Origin: Phycomyces nitens
Lineage: Eukaryota; Mucoromycota; Mucoromycetes; Mucorales; Phycomycetaceae
Reading direction: 5' to 3'
Assembly (NCBI GenBank): GCA_022702545.1
Contig: JAHRBC010000005.1
Location: 1,674,001-1,738,000, forward strand
DNA: 64,000 nt
Shown here: positions 1 through 11,518 of the stretch, piece after piece
Layout of the letters: each line of letters begins with the position of its first letter
Numbering within the stretch: position 1 is the first letter of the stretch
Position numbers and translations under genes: made by a program
Notes under the pieces: generated by a model
Told to the model about the DNA's origin: nothing
Database searches by the model: none
What the model saw: only the letters and a program-made list of their open reading frames with translations

Positions 1-867
1 TTTCTATGCTTTTTTTTTTTTTTGGTAATGGTCTTAATAAAAGGTAGTAAAAATAAAGTTAGCCTTTTTGAAAAGATAGTTTTAAATGCCTTTAATATAA
101 AAATCAAAGAAGAACTTATAGTATCAGCCCATTTCTCTTTTTTCCATGGCAATTACTTCTTAGACTTAATTTGAGATACTAGTTGCCAAAGTTTCCAAAA
201 CTTGAAGAGGTATATCTGACTATAATTAGACAATTTTCCTCTGGGTAAAGTATCCACAGGATCTCTAACTGTCAAATTCAACTATCTCCACTTCTACCTT
301 TACTCTCTTCTGTTTATTGGAGTCGATTTTGGTCCCTGGCCATCAGACATTATTTGTGTACTAGGTGGAAGGTTATATGAAAGCGAATTTCTAACCGACT
401 GGATCTTCACATCATTACGCATTATACTGTGCCACAAAAGACCAAGACCACTCTTCTATTGTCCTACAAAGCGCTGAGTGTAGAACATGGTCATTCTTTG
501 TTTGTTACAGAACTAGACTCTAGACGATGCTTGGTAGTTGCTGACATTGTGTCAAATACCTTGCGCTTCTCTCATTTGCAATGCGCAAATTTTACTGGCG
601 GCTATAACAGCCGAGGTTATATGAAATGCCTATTGAAATTTTATGCTTGACAACCAACCTTTCATTCCTGGCTTATTGGCTATGAAGTCTTCCAGAGCTA
701 TAAACACACAGCAAGCTATACCATCTCAAAGCGTTTTATTTTTCTTCTTTCTCATTTTATCATTATCAATTGTTTTATCTTTTATCTTTTGTAAAGTCCA
801 TTCTAATGGCAACGTAAAAGCCGTAAGCTCTGTATGATGGTCAATCAATTAAACACTTTGATCTCTG
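1..867. other. AT-rich stretch without a recognisable gene
   Basis: Short open frames occur but none has a recognisable motif, start context or intron structure. I see no RNA gene. The region runs into the transposase fossil on its right. Confidence 0.5.
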
Positions 868-1190
868 ACCATGCTCTTTGAATCGACCCCTCAAGCTCAT
901 CCACATTGGTTATTTTTCTTAATTTTTGACAATTTTCTGCGCAAGACTACCCCAAAGATATTCAATAGGATTGGATCTGGGCTTTTTACAAGCCAAAACT
1001 CAGAGCTGATAACAAGACACTCTGTTTCTTGTACTATGAGGCAAACCCACAAGTGTTGAACAAGGTGCTATCTTTATGAAGCAGGAAAACCGTTTATGAG
1101 ACTGCCAACAATACTCTTTGGAATGTCAAGGAATTTCGAAATTTCAAAAGGTAGATTCTCTTTCACATTGACCTATGATTTGTCCCTTCA
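868..1190 (-). pseudogene. Tc1/mariner transposase fossil, internally deleted
   Basis: Read on the minus strand, about 1190-1085 gives a degraded N-terminal helix-turn-helix containing GQIIGQCERE and the segment SKFLDIPKSIVGSLINGF, typical of the DNA-binding end of Tc1/mariner transposases. Only about 100 bases further the frame reaches NPIEYLWGSLAQKIVKN (about 970-915). This is the conserved stretch next to the last catalytic acid in the DDE_3 family, normally some 200 codons away. Most of the catalytic core is therefore deleted, and stops and frameshifts break the rest. No terminal inverted repeats were found. It is a dead relic. Confidence 0.7.
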
Positions 1191-1200
1191 TAAATAGATT

Positions 1201-3000
1201 CACCTCCTGTATTTTGTTTTGTTTTGTATATTCTATTGAGGGCTCTTTCTAGATGGTGTATAATAATATAAAAAAGAATTCAATTACTCAAATTGTAGTC
1301 GGGTTATAGCTCCGTAGCTCTATGTGTAGTGTACAAGGAGACTATCCAAAATGGAGTTGTGGATATTTGTAAGAACAATTATATAAATTACTCTTGTAAA
1401 TGAAAAGGTATTGATTGAATAGAATCCAATGCATTTGCAAATATCCAGGTAATCAATTGTTCAACTATATTGATTCTTTTTTTTTCTTAAATCCTTTACA
1501 AAATAAATAAAGCAGATTGTCTCTCATGTTCAATTAAAAATTATGGCAAAAGTAATTAATTTTACAAACTTTTTTGGATCTAATTGCTATTAAATTAATG
1601 TACAATAATAAAGTATTAAGGAAAAATACATGTCAGATCAATTGAACAAGAAAGGTACGGGTATACTGTGACCGTATAGAACAGTAACTTCGATCTTTCG
1701 ACTTTGGTCCTTGTATTCTCTTGCTGTACCTGTGGAGTACAGGCCTCCTTCCGATCTCCCAAAATTGTTACATCTATAATATTATCGTTCTTAAAAATGT
1801 ATCAATATATTTTATTTGCTTAACCAAGGTGGCAAATAACTAGTCTCGTGTATCTGCATTTATATCTTATCATTTATATTCCACATTTTACTAGTATAAA
1901 TATCCCTAAAAGATCTATCAATAAAAAACATTTAAAGTCTACTCTATTTTTGTTTAATATACTTCAAGGAAGATTCTACTCTACTCTTTGGCACTGATCG
2001 CACTAAGATTGAGAATATGGAACTATATTACGAATTATTAGTTGTCGTCTGGGTCAACTCGCTCAACAACCAAACATCGTATGTCACAATAGCTCTCACA
2101 GAAAGATACTTCTTGTCTTTACAATACTTGGTTCTGACACTACAAGAAAAAGAACTGGGTTTTCGAAATTGAAACTATTATTTTGGTCTATAATTGCAAA
2201 TAAGTAAAGAGAGTTTGGTATTGAAACCAAAAACAATTTATTTATTTTTTAAATTATCACTGACAAGACTATATCTAAAGAACAGAATATGTGTAATATT
2301 CATAGATATAGGTTATGCAAAAAAAGCAGACTTTAATAAGCCTCTCATCAATAATCCTTGCAATTTCTCGTAATGGATGACACTGTATTGTCTAGAGTAT
2401 CGTGTGTTATACTCTATCTCTCACAAATTATTGGCGCGCCCTTTTCCATCAAAAGCATTAACAATCGTTTGTTTGACTTCAACTGAGACTTTATTTTGGT
2501 CAGTAATAGTATTACAAGTACTTTTTAAATACACGGTTCATATTTAATTGAAGATAAAATCTGTGGAAATAATAGCAGATCTAGATGTCAGTACTTTATT
2601 CTAAAAAACAGGATTTTAGAGATGTGTCCTCCCAGAACCTGAGCAGCTGTAATTATTGAAAAATATCCAGTCATTTTAGATATTAACCATCGTAACGGCT
2701 GTAGTAATAGGTAATTAGGTACTTCTTGATAGGTAATATTATATCAAACATCTTACTTTTGCCTCAGATACAGACTTTCTAGATAATATTTTACATCTAT
2801 CTATAACAGATTTAATTATCTAAAGTTGGGTACAACTTTATTGGATATTTAAACGATGTCAAATACAATAGCAATATTAATATTGCTGAATTATTATCAA
2901 TTGTGAAAGTAAAGCCAATAAATAAATATGTGGTTGATAGATGGTTTTTTATTAAATAATTTATTTTTGAAAGAATGTACAGCATTTTTGTCAGATTCTT
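1201..3000. other. AT-rich intergenic, nothing recognised
   Basis: Long A/T runs with frequent stops in all frames. No coding motif, tRNA or clear repeat boundary was seen. Confidence 0.5.
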
Positions 3001-3420
3001 AGTTCACCGTTTGCCTAACAAAAAGCAAACGGATCCATCTCCCTCAGGACGAAGACCTGATCTGACATCGAAGGAGAAAAAAAAAGATGGCTACACTCTG
3101 GCCAAAACACTTCGGCACAAATAGAGTCTGTACATTAAAAGAGAGTATGGGAACCAGAATGATCTTTAGGCAGCGCTGCACGTCAGCATACACCGTATAA
3201 CCAAGTCTGAATTCCTAGAGTATCGGGTTCACAGCCCGCATCGCGCATACTGCAGCCATCCGCTCTAGACACTTGCGCAATAAATTGCCAGTGCTACAAC
3301 ACCAAAGGTTGTAGACACAGTACAAGAGAAAGTCGTGCCTTCCTCCTGTAGGTCCAGAAAAGAAACGTCCCTGCCCAGGAACTAAACGCCCAGGCAGACC
3401 TAAAAAGCAAAGCGATTAAA
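3001..3420 (+). pseudogene. GC-richer coding remnant with AT-hook-like tail
   Basis: This patch is visibly richer in G+C than its surroundings, as decayed coding DNA often is here. One plus frame ends (about 3345-3418) in PGTKRPGRPKKQSD followed by a stop. KRPGRPKKQ resembles an AT-hook. Another frame slightly upstream (about 3285-3330) reads a cysteine-containing stretch, CQCYNTKGCRHSTR. The frames do not join. It may be the end of a DNA-binding transposase or chromatin protein, but the family is not recognised. Confidence 0.3.
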
Positions 3421-3436
3421 AAGGTATACAATATTC

Positions 3437-4986
3437 ATGGTACATTATCTAGGTATTTTACTCCCCTTTTTTAATTTCCGTGTATACACCGTGAGCCATA
3501 GTTTCTTCTCATCGATAGCCTTGTGGGTGTCTGAGGTTGGCAAGTACCTTTTCTCTGTCCTTTTTTTCAACGACCTTGTGGAATCTAGAAGAACAAGTGG
3601 GTTAGGAGTTTTATTCTACGCATTTATTTCTCAAGGGTATATAGTATTGCCGTTTGGAAAGCAAGCAAGAAATAATAGAAAATAACTTACCGGAGGAATT
3701 TTTCTTTGGAAACTGTACTTACATGAAAGAGAGGGGTACAGTTTGGTAAGAGGGTATGGGTCATTTAAATAATTAATTTTGTTGGAATGTAAACAGCCGA
3801 ACAGCGCATAGAAGTTTTGAGGTGACGTCTATACATGTATATTATACATTGGAGTATTAACCAACATAATAAATTGACCAGCCCATACTGGAAAATAATA
3901 TGATATAGCACAAAACTTGTAAGACTAAATCAAAAAATAATCTTGGATATACAGTGTCTGGGTTGAGTTTGCTCTAATAAAGTATTTGGGTCATATCTTA
4001 TTAGCTCTGTAATTCACTTACTACAATAAGACACTAAAATAATTATATTAATTGTAGTCCTACTTTAATAAATAGAGTCAAAATAATGTGCGCATATTAT
4101 ATAATCCCGTGAAATGGGTTATTGGATAGTATTAAAAGTATATATCTCGATCTTTGAAAGCAGTATATAGTACCTTATCTTCTCAATCGCTTACCTAGCT
4201 CTATTATTGGAACGAGACATTAACAATACATCAAAAAGGTATTGATAGTGACACGTGTTGGGATTGTTATGTAGTGTAGTTGTCCAAGAAGTATGTATAT
4301 ATATTTTATATCAAAGTGTTCTTATCCAACGATATGCAGCAACAGCGGCAAATGATATCGCTCTTCAGGCAAGAATATTAGAGTAAAGTTTATACAACTT
4401 TTATCAAAAGAAAAATAAGAGTAGAAATCTTCCTTTTTTTATTTAATGCTAACTTCCTGACTATTTATATGAAAAGTTAAGAGATAGATTGCTAGTTATA
4501 TCTGGGTAAGTATAATGTCAGGTTGTCTTTGGAAAGGGGTGGTGTGAGTTCAGAAGGTAGAGGAGGTGACTTCGGGAAAGAAATTGAAAAGAAGGAAAGG
4601 TGAACTTGTGGTGGACAAAGGACGCCAAGACAATCATATGCTTGACATCACTTCGAATGACATGATCCCATCTCTGATTAGCTTTCTTAGAATGATTAGC
4701 AAATTTTAATCGCTTCATCTTGTGTACTTTTGATGACGGTGGCTTTTATACAACCTAACAAAAAAAAGCATGCCGATTATACAAATAGTTCTCGAAATTG
4801 TAGACTTGGAGGCTGAATGACCCCTTGTGTCTGACATAAAGCCCGGAAGATCTTCAAATATTGCAGCACGATTCTTTTTAATTCTATTAGTTTGATGGCG
4901 GCTGTCATGCTCATTCATATGCTTAAAAGTTTATTAGAAAATGGGGTTCTCGTATCTTTCTATTTTTTGATCGGTGTGCATACTAT
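3437..4986. other. AT-rich intergenic
   Basis: No supported gene. Weak minus-strand frames at 4518-4918 have no recognisable domain. They lie beyond the stop of the small open frame that follows the LTR-like copy at 5163-5403, so they may be further decayed interior of that element. Confidence 0.4.
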
Positions 4987-5124
4987 TTACAAGGGTGTGT
5001 CAATCTCCTCTGATGTAGCTAAAGGTGATCTGCTCATACGAGTTCCGCTGATTATAGGTTCTTTTTGATAAGCTGAAAGCTCCTTCTGTTTCTCAAGAAG
5101 TTTTTTGTTGTTTTGTCGAGACAT
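4987..5124 (-). CDS. short open frame (45 codons) just downstream of LTR-like repeat
   Basis: ATG at 5124 and stop at 4987-4989. The product starts MSRQNNKKLLEKQKELSAYQ, is lysine-rich at the N-terminus and has no recognised domain. It begins about 40 bases after the 3' end of the LTR-like repeat at 5163-5403, in the same orientation, and that repeat carries a TATA box. It could therefore be transcribed from the repeat. It may equally be the first codons of a decayed element protein. No homology can be claimed. Confidence 0.25.
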   Translation of the reverse strand: MSRQNNKKLLEKQKELSAYQKEPIISGTRMSRSPLATSEEIDTPL

Positions 5125-5162
5125 GTGAGGTAGATTAGGGTTTATAGGGAACTAGTAGATAC

Positions 5163-5403
5163 TGTGAGAGTGTTATTTATTAAAGAAAGAATATTATGGT
5201 GGTTTATATACTTATTATTCTAATTCCCTTTTAATGTAACGTCTATTGTGTAATGGTCGGTTATAACTGTTGAAGTTTGAAGTGTACGTGTGCCTGGTGT
5301 GTAACTGCTCCTGAGATGTTAACCTGCCAGGGTCATTAGCAAAGAGGAACCGGAGATCGGTTGTGGAGTCTGTATTTCACTCAGCTGTGGTGTGTATACC
5401 ACA
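5163..5403 (-). mobile_element. LTR-like repeat, copy A
   Basis: Minus-strand copy of a repeat that begins TGTGGTATACACACCACA and ends near ACTCTCACA, so it has TG...CA termini like an LTR. The 5' end is itself a palindrome. A TATATAAACC box lies at 5201-5210, about 40 bases before the 3' end, as expected for U3/R of an LTR. It is about 90 percent similar by eye to the plus-strand copy at 29538-29779. No direct target-site duplication was found at either end. Confidence 0.65.
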
Positions 5404-5577
5404 ACATGATTTGATTCAAATGAGGAAAGTGCCATTAAAAATAAAAATAAAAAGATTATGGTACTGACTCTTTATTTTGTGAGGCTTAAATCAATTGTCC
5501 TTAATCTTGGTATGAGTCTGTATGAATATTAAATCAAACAAAGATAGGAATATTTAGAGAATAAAACTATCTAAAAG

Positions 5578-5650
5578 TCTCTGTGAGATTCGAACTCACG
5601 GTCTTCCAGCCAAGGCCAGAAAACCACCTGTCAAGTCAACCAAAAGTCAA
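5578..5650 (-). other. tRNA-like remnant (T-arm, B-box, T-run)
   Basis: On the minus strand a perfect T-arm is readable: GTGAG, loop TTCGAAT, CTCAC (about 5597-5581). It is followed by AGAGAC and then TTTT, a Pol III-like terminator. About 45 bases upstream TGGTTGACTTG is close to an A box. A matching acceptor stem and a normal 7-base anticodon loop cannot be drawn, so I do not call a functional tRNA. It may be a tRNA pseudogene or a tRNA-derived repeat. Confidence 0.3.
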
Positions 5651-5859
5651 CTATAGACCGAGACGGGATGTTCAAAAGAACAACAAAATTCAAAAGACTA
5701 GGGCTATTCTTCACTGTTTTAAGCAACAAAGGCTATATTCAGTTACGAGACCCCGCCTCTTTCGTTTCATCTAAACGCGATTTTACATTCTCTGGATTAA
5801 CATTATCAAAATGCTCTTGGGTATAACTACTAGAGTAGTACAACCAAGAACGATCAATA

Positions 5860-6600
5860 TAGTATTGTAGCCCTGGGGGGCTACGGGCGAGAATTAAACA
5901 TTGTTTCCAGTGCAAGATAATGGCCTAAAGACGTTCAGCCAAAATCCTGACAAGCACATCTTCGCAGCACCTGGTTCCATTAACCGACCACGAGAGATTG
6001 GAGGCTTGAATAAAGTATGACTTTATACACTGTCACAATATTGATTGCCGGACAGCAAGAGATTGACCAGATATCGCAACGGCCATGTACCAGACTCAGG
6101 GCTGAGATCCCTACTCAGGCTTTGGAATTGAATGTCCCAACTTGAGAAGACAGCCATACCCCAGACACAGAAGTGCCTCTCGCACAGGCTGAGTTGGTTT
6201 GGTTGCCAAGAGATAGCTTCGTCACTGAAACGCTCAGATGCCGATCTCAAGGCGGCTGAACTGCCTCGAATCATTGAACTTCCCCATCTGTTGCCAACGA
6301 AAGTTGCATCATTTTGGCCTGTCATGAAGAGTGGTGGTATCTCATTGGCGCCCGATGGCTCCCACCTATTCTGCACCTCTTCATGACCGGACTCGACCTA
6401 GAATCCAGCCAGGTTCCAGACTAGAAGGCATCAAGACAGAACAGGGTTTCTTGCCGGCCGATTTCAGACCAATGCTTGAAAGGTGTTTGGTTTGACAGCT
6501 TTGATTTGCATCGCAACCGTCTTTACAAGAGGCTTACTTGATAGCGAGTTATCAAGTCCAAGGCAGGGACGTCTTATAGGCGGAACCAGGGAGGAGCATA
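5860..6600. other. unexplained GC-richer island
   Basis: About 700 bases with markedly more G+C than the flanks. Open frames overlap on both strands (minus 6376-6023, plus 6132-6386) without a recognisable motif, start context or introns. It resembles decayed coding DNA, perhaps a retroelement, but no family signature could be identified. Confidence 0.3.
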
Positions 6601-7144
6601 CTATTGAATAAAAGTTTATGAGTTTTGAATTGGGACGTTTTGACTTTTGACATTACTTACAGATTAACAGAATAGTCCAAGTAAAAAAGTGGTTAAAAAC
6701 AAAGTCCGCATGTCAATATGTTAGTCATTGCAAGCCAATAGATAAAAATTATGTAGCATTCAGCTCATTGGAGTACTACATTACTTACCGGAGCAGCGTG
6801 TCAAAGTAGAAGGTGAGTGGGAAAAAAAAGGCGTCTTGTTTCTTCCCGCACCAAAGGTTTACTTATTATTATTATTTTGATTGCTGTGATGACGCGAGCC
6901 TGGGTTGGCCAATGAAATGTCTCATTTTTACTGATATCACGTGTAGGCCTGGGAGCCTTTGACATGCTCCAATACAAACCCGTAATAAAGCATGTAAAGG
7001 AAAGTAATAAAACAATCAACGTAAAATCAGTAAAGAAGTATAGCTTTTGGACAATGCAGTTGTATAATATTGTACTCCGTTACCAAGTTTGAATAACTAT
7101 TCAATACCAGTCTAAAATGTAACCAAGTTCCGTGGTTTTGTACC

Positions 7145-7225
7145 TTGAGATATACACACCCAGCTGAATAAAGTCCAAACTCTACAACCGATCTCTGGCT
7201 ATTCTTTGCAAATGCATGGCAAGCT
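7145..7225 (+). repeat. diverged 5' fragment of the LTR-like repeat
   Basis: The sequence from ATATACACACCCAGCTGA to GCATGGCAAG aligns by eye with the first 80 bases of the LTR-like repeat, including the CTCTACAACCGATCTCTGG block, but with many substitutions. It is an old truncated copy in plus orientation. Confidence 0.5.
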
Positions 7226-7309
7226 AATGTCTGAATAATTTTACACCAAGCGCTCGTACACCTCATACCAAGCGATATCCGACAATTATACAACAAATAT
7301 TTTAACTAC

Positions 7310-7535
7310 AATGACATTTGAATAATTCAAAACAGCTGTTTCGCACCATACAAATACTCTTTGGATAGAATACTAAAAATAATTAGAAAGGGGGGTTCAA
7401 TAACATATCTCCAAAATCTTGATGGCCAATAGATAAAACTTGGAAAATAAAAATCAATGAAACCCCCTAATAAATATATTTGAAAAATAAAATAAAATAA
7501 CAAAAATAACAGTACTCTACTAAGCTCTCCTTCTT
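7310..7535 (+). repeat. upstream part of the long repeat, diverged copy
   Basis: Shares CTTTGGATA.AATACT, a G-run followed by TTCAAT, GGAAAATAAA and ACAGTACTCTAC with 32490-32650. It shares the same block order with about 29080-29226 in direct orientation. It ends just before the near-identical 1.5-kb repeat copy and looks like an older copy of the same boundary sequence. Confidence 0.45.
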
Positions 7536-7785
7536 AGAATATTGGAATTTTTAAGGCCACCAAAGTGTCAGACATTAGTTGTAACAAAAGTAGATTAGAA
7601 ACCGAAACAGACATTTATGATGGCTGAGTAGGTTTAGAAAAGATATAAAATAGGACAGTATTTCATTGAATAAAAAGCATCTATCTTTCTATCTTTGTTT
7701 ACAATCCCTAGTGGGTTTGGCCAATATTGGCTGTATTATAGCATTGGAAGAACAATCGAGATCCAAAATGACAAAAAATAAAATA
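7536..7785. other. unique AT-rich spacer inside the repeat cluster
   Basis: Separates the diverged boundary copy from the long repeat. It has no counterpart at the other two repeat copies and no recognised gene. Confidence 0.4.
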
Positions 7786-9279
7786 AAAATGCAACAGTAC
7801 TCTACCAAGCTAAGCTTGGTAGATTGGAATCCCCGGGTACCGAAGTCCAAGCTGAGATTTCAAGAAATCTCAGGTACTGCCCCAGTTATATTAGCCCAGT
7901 CGGCTACGACAGCGTAAGTCCAAATTCCGGAACCGAGGTTCGAACCCCGGTCCCGGAAGTGAAAATCCGACGCCTTAACCGACTGAGCCATACACCAGTA
8001 TTACTGGTATATAGAAAATTAAGAGATACGTGCAACTCTTTGTTTGCCTTTTATGGTAATAATATCTTTATAGTGTCTGCCATGCACTTTCTATACACTC
8101 AAAATAATAGATTCTTTACATCTGTAGCTAATCACCAAGTCTCATGCTAATCCAATCCAATCCATTTTTTCTTCTTCTTCTTTCGCTTCTTCTTCTTCTG
8201 CCGCCTCTACTAACTTTTAAATATATCAAAAACTTCTTTGGCTGTAATGTAGTAGATTCATATTGAGATTGCTTTAATGTACAGAATCTATTGAACTAAT
8301 ATCCTCCTAGCAACAAAATACACCAAGTATCTTTAACGTTTGGCAATAGACAGAAAGAGAGGAAATAATGTACTTGCAGTCATGTGGCACTCTTTTTTTC
8401 TCTATAAAAACTATTTACAATCTTGAATTCAATATCAGTCTAGTTGATACTGTTGACTCGAATAAAAAAAACAGGATAAAAGTATTATTAGGGGAATTAA
8501 AAGGGTAAAGAGATGATAACCAGAGGAATGAAAAAAAAACCAGTACATAGAGATATATACGTGTCAGCAAAAAGAGAATAAGAAACTCAAACAAGGCTAA
8601 ACAAAAGTAAATCCAATAAATCATCTCTTTCACAATTGTCTTTGTTGGTATAATTCGGATGGTGTCTAGTTACTAGTAGAAAAGTCCATTTGATATCCAA
8701 AGAAAATCAACTAGATAGAGACCCCAAACTATCTACCTAATGTCCATGCTTACAAATTCATTGAGTTTATTGATTTGCTACAATACTAGTTGATATACTT
8801 GCATTTTCCATTCTTCTTTTCCAGACCATATAAAGACAAACTCGAAATGTTGTTGACCGGCCATCAAAACGAAACAAAAAAGTCATGGCTTTATTCCAAG
8901 GGACAATATTTGAGATGTATTGAATAATAATATGGTTTCAACATTAATCCAATATACAACATTAAATCACTTTAGAAAGACTCTGGTCAAAGAGCGGATA
9001 AGGATAAAAGACCATCTGAAAAGGTTTGCTTTCTATCCATCTTATATCACTATCTTTAGAAAAATATAATGCTAGGCTTATTGCATACTAAATAAATGTT
9101 TTGGTTTTATTATACAGACTACACAAGCAATACGTTATTATTATAAACCCCTAGATTGATTGGTTGTATACATGAAAACTAATATCAATGCAAAAGCATG
9201 ACTCTCATTTATATATCCTAACAAAACTTACTATCGCTCAATATTTGTATGGAAACCCTGTAAATCTTTAATATCTTTA
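7786..9279 (+). repeat. 1.5-kb long repeat, copy 1
   Basis: From GCAACAGTACTCTACC to ATATCTTTA this is almost base-for-base identical to 32638-34124 (1489 versus 1487 bases). Differences are a handful of substitutions plus length changes in A- and CTT-runs. The first part also matches 28437-28960 inverted. It contains three perfect or near-perfect hairpins and a tRNA-like head on the minus strand. Open frames within it are not conserved as proteins. The near identity indicates a recent duplication or transposition. Confidence 0.85.
7925..7992 (-). ncRNA. tRNA-like head of repeat, copy 1 (putative Pol III promoter)
   Basis: The minus strand reads an A box TGGCTCAGTCGG (consensus TRGCNNAGYNGG) and, about 45 bases on, a B box GGTTCGAACCT inside a pairable T-arm. 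The 5' side cannot form an acceptor stem with the 3' side, and the anticodon loop is irregular. It is therefore a tRNA-derived promoter head, as in SINEs, rather than a tRNA. Transcription would run toward 7786 through two strong hairpins. Confidence 0.55.
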
Positions 9280-11518
9280 AGTTTGCTCATTTCCAGAATA
9301 ATTCATAGATTTTTTTACAATATTCTATCAAGCTGCATGCAAGATAGGACTATAAAAAGTATAAAAAAAAGTACATTTGATAGCGGCTCCAAAGAGATTA
9401 AAAAAATATGAGACTATGTTATATGGATGATAGATAAGATTTTGTCTTGCTTTTCTCATAGATAGAAACTTTCGAGGTTGAAGCTACCCATTTCGACATT
9501 ATACAGTCAATTGTATAAGACCAATGATACAACTTGGTAAATACTCCATCATAATTTGAGATTGTGTATGCGTGAAATTTGTAGGTCCTTTGAAAATAAT
9601 TAAGAGTGAACTTGACCAGTATGAATATGCGATTTTTTTTTAAAAAAAGGAAAGCATTATTCATTTTTAGAGTGTTATAAAACAAAGTGAGGGAGAATAT
9701 ATCTATCAAGAGAATCGTACTTCCTGCCACTAGTCAATCTTTGCAATAAAGCGGAAAGAAGGTTCAGAGTGTGCCAGAAATGCTAGAACCACAAGACAGC
9801 TCAGATCTTGGACCCAACAAATATTTACAAACATGTACTGGTCACAGACCAAAAACAAATAATACTAGCTTCTACATAACCTAATAATATAGATGTTGCA
9901 ATTCCTTGTGAATAAAAAAAATACAAGACAGAATATGTGATAGGCGTTGAAGGACAATGACATGTTGTATATCTGAGAAAAAATAAAGTATGAGCTCGCA
10001 TTACAATATAGTAAATTCTTCATATATATATATATATATATATATATGCAATTTCTTATTTCTATATTTTTACGTATACTTTGTGCAAGAATAAAAAAAC
10101 TAGGATAAAAAAAGGCCAAATCTTTCTGTTCAGTATTGGCATGGATCTGTATACAAGAGTAAATTAAGCTAGAATAACTAGTTTTATACATCTACTAGCC
10201 TTTTACTAGCCTTTAAATAAAGTATAGCTATGAAGTTAAGGATTGTAAGTATTATATGTGTTTGATCCAGCAAGTGGCCTTTGGATCTTGTTTTGGGAAA
10301 GATTCTTTATTGTTATGTACTGTTTTTGGAAGGGGTAATGAGTGGCAGAAGGGCGCAGAATTTTTTTTAAAAAAAAGGGCGATTGTATTGGCTAGCAGGG
10401 CGATTATTTGACTTGCCAGGAACACTCGATTAGAAAGATCAACAAAACTGTCTCTCCATAAAAACAGACTTTAATTCGTTGCCAACTGATAGATTACTTT
10501 GTGCAAGAGGTGACAAGGGTTTGTGGAACAGGAAACAGGAAACAGAAACTCTAATGAATGCTTTTGACACTGTAGGTAAACCCATATAATGTGGCTTAAT
10601 ATTGTAAAAGAATATAAGAGCGATATATTGCTTTTAAGGAGATGATGATGGCTAAGGCGTATGATCGAACAAGACATGATACCACTATAGTTTTGGTACA
10701 GATTATTATGATTAAATACAAGTGCTGGCAATGTAATATTGAACGGACTAGGATCATATATCTCAAGTTAATCTATAAAAGTATGGAGCCAGACGTGCAT
10801 GCTGAATTATGTGTAGAGAGAATATGTATATATATTAATTTAAAACTGGCTAGTACTACAAACCGATGCTTATTTTTCCTAGTCATTAGGTTAGAAAACA
10901 AGACAGTCATACGGACAGTCATGAAAAGGTAAATTAAAATGAATTGGGTCAAAGCATTAACCGGTGTCTTGTAAAATGTAGCCAGTGTCATTAGGGCTTC
11001 TTTATTAATGTTTTGTGGCTATCCAGGTACCTAGGATTAAATTATTATACATGTATAAAAAGTATGTATCTCTGGCGATCTATAAGAAAAGGGTCTCCTT
11101 GGATCAATTGGTCTCACCCCCACATTAACTGAGTACAAATAGACATTCAGCTATCCCCTATTCGCCTATTTTTCTACACACACACACACACTTTAATTTT
11201 GTTACCATGGTTCTCAGCTGATACCAAATAAGATCATTTATTTATTTTTAAAAAGAAAAAACGAACTTCATTTCTGGCCTCTTCTCTTCTTTATCATTAA
11301 TTGCTCTTTTACTATCTGGTCCACGTCATCAATATCTCGAAACAACTGTCTTTTTGAGTATATTACTGAACCAATTCATCACATAAAGTCCTTCATTTGA
11401 CAAGGCTACACCGAGTCCCCTTTCTTCAAGTCCGTTTTTTCCGATTCTTTTTTTTTTCTAAAAAAAAAGAGAGGATTCATGTTTTGATACTCACGGCTCA
11501 TTTATCTAATCAATCACA
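9280..11518. other. AT-rich intergenic with (AT)n microsatellite
   Basis: No gene recognised. A pure AT dinucleotide run lies near 10024-10046, and a short (AC)n tract at about 11177-11191 lies in the region upstream of the zinc-finger gene. The last 200 bases are pyrimidine-rich, as in other promoters of this window. Confidence 0.5.

Noticed and set aside
5578..5650. Functional tRNA gene
   Set aside because: The T-arm and terminator are good, but no acceptor stem or regular anticodon loop can be drawn. Kept only as a tRNA-like remnant.
6023..6386. Overlapping open frames on both strands
   Set aside because: No motif, intron or start context. Openness is explained by the locally higher G+C.
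7824..8150. Open frame of 108-131 codons present in all three long-repeat copies (also 28597-28992 and 32602-32997)
   Set aside because: It is antisense to the tRNA-like boxes and hairpins. Most differences between copies change the amino acid, so there is no sign of protein constraint.
8415..8633. Hydrophobic minus frame in the repeat (also 33284-33478)
   Set aside because: A one-base difference in an A-run changes its upstream end between two nearly identical copies, and there is no start context or domain.
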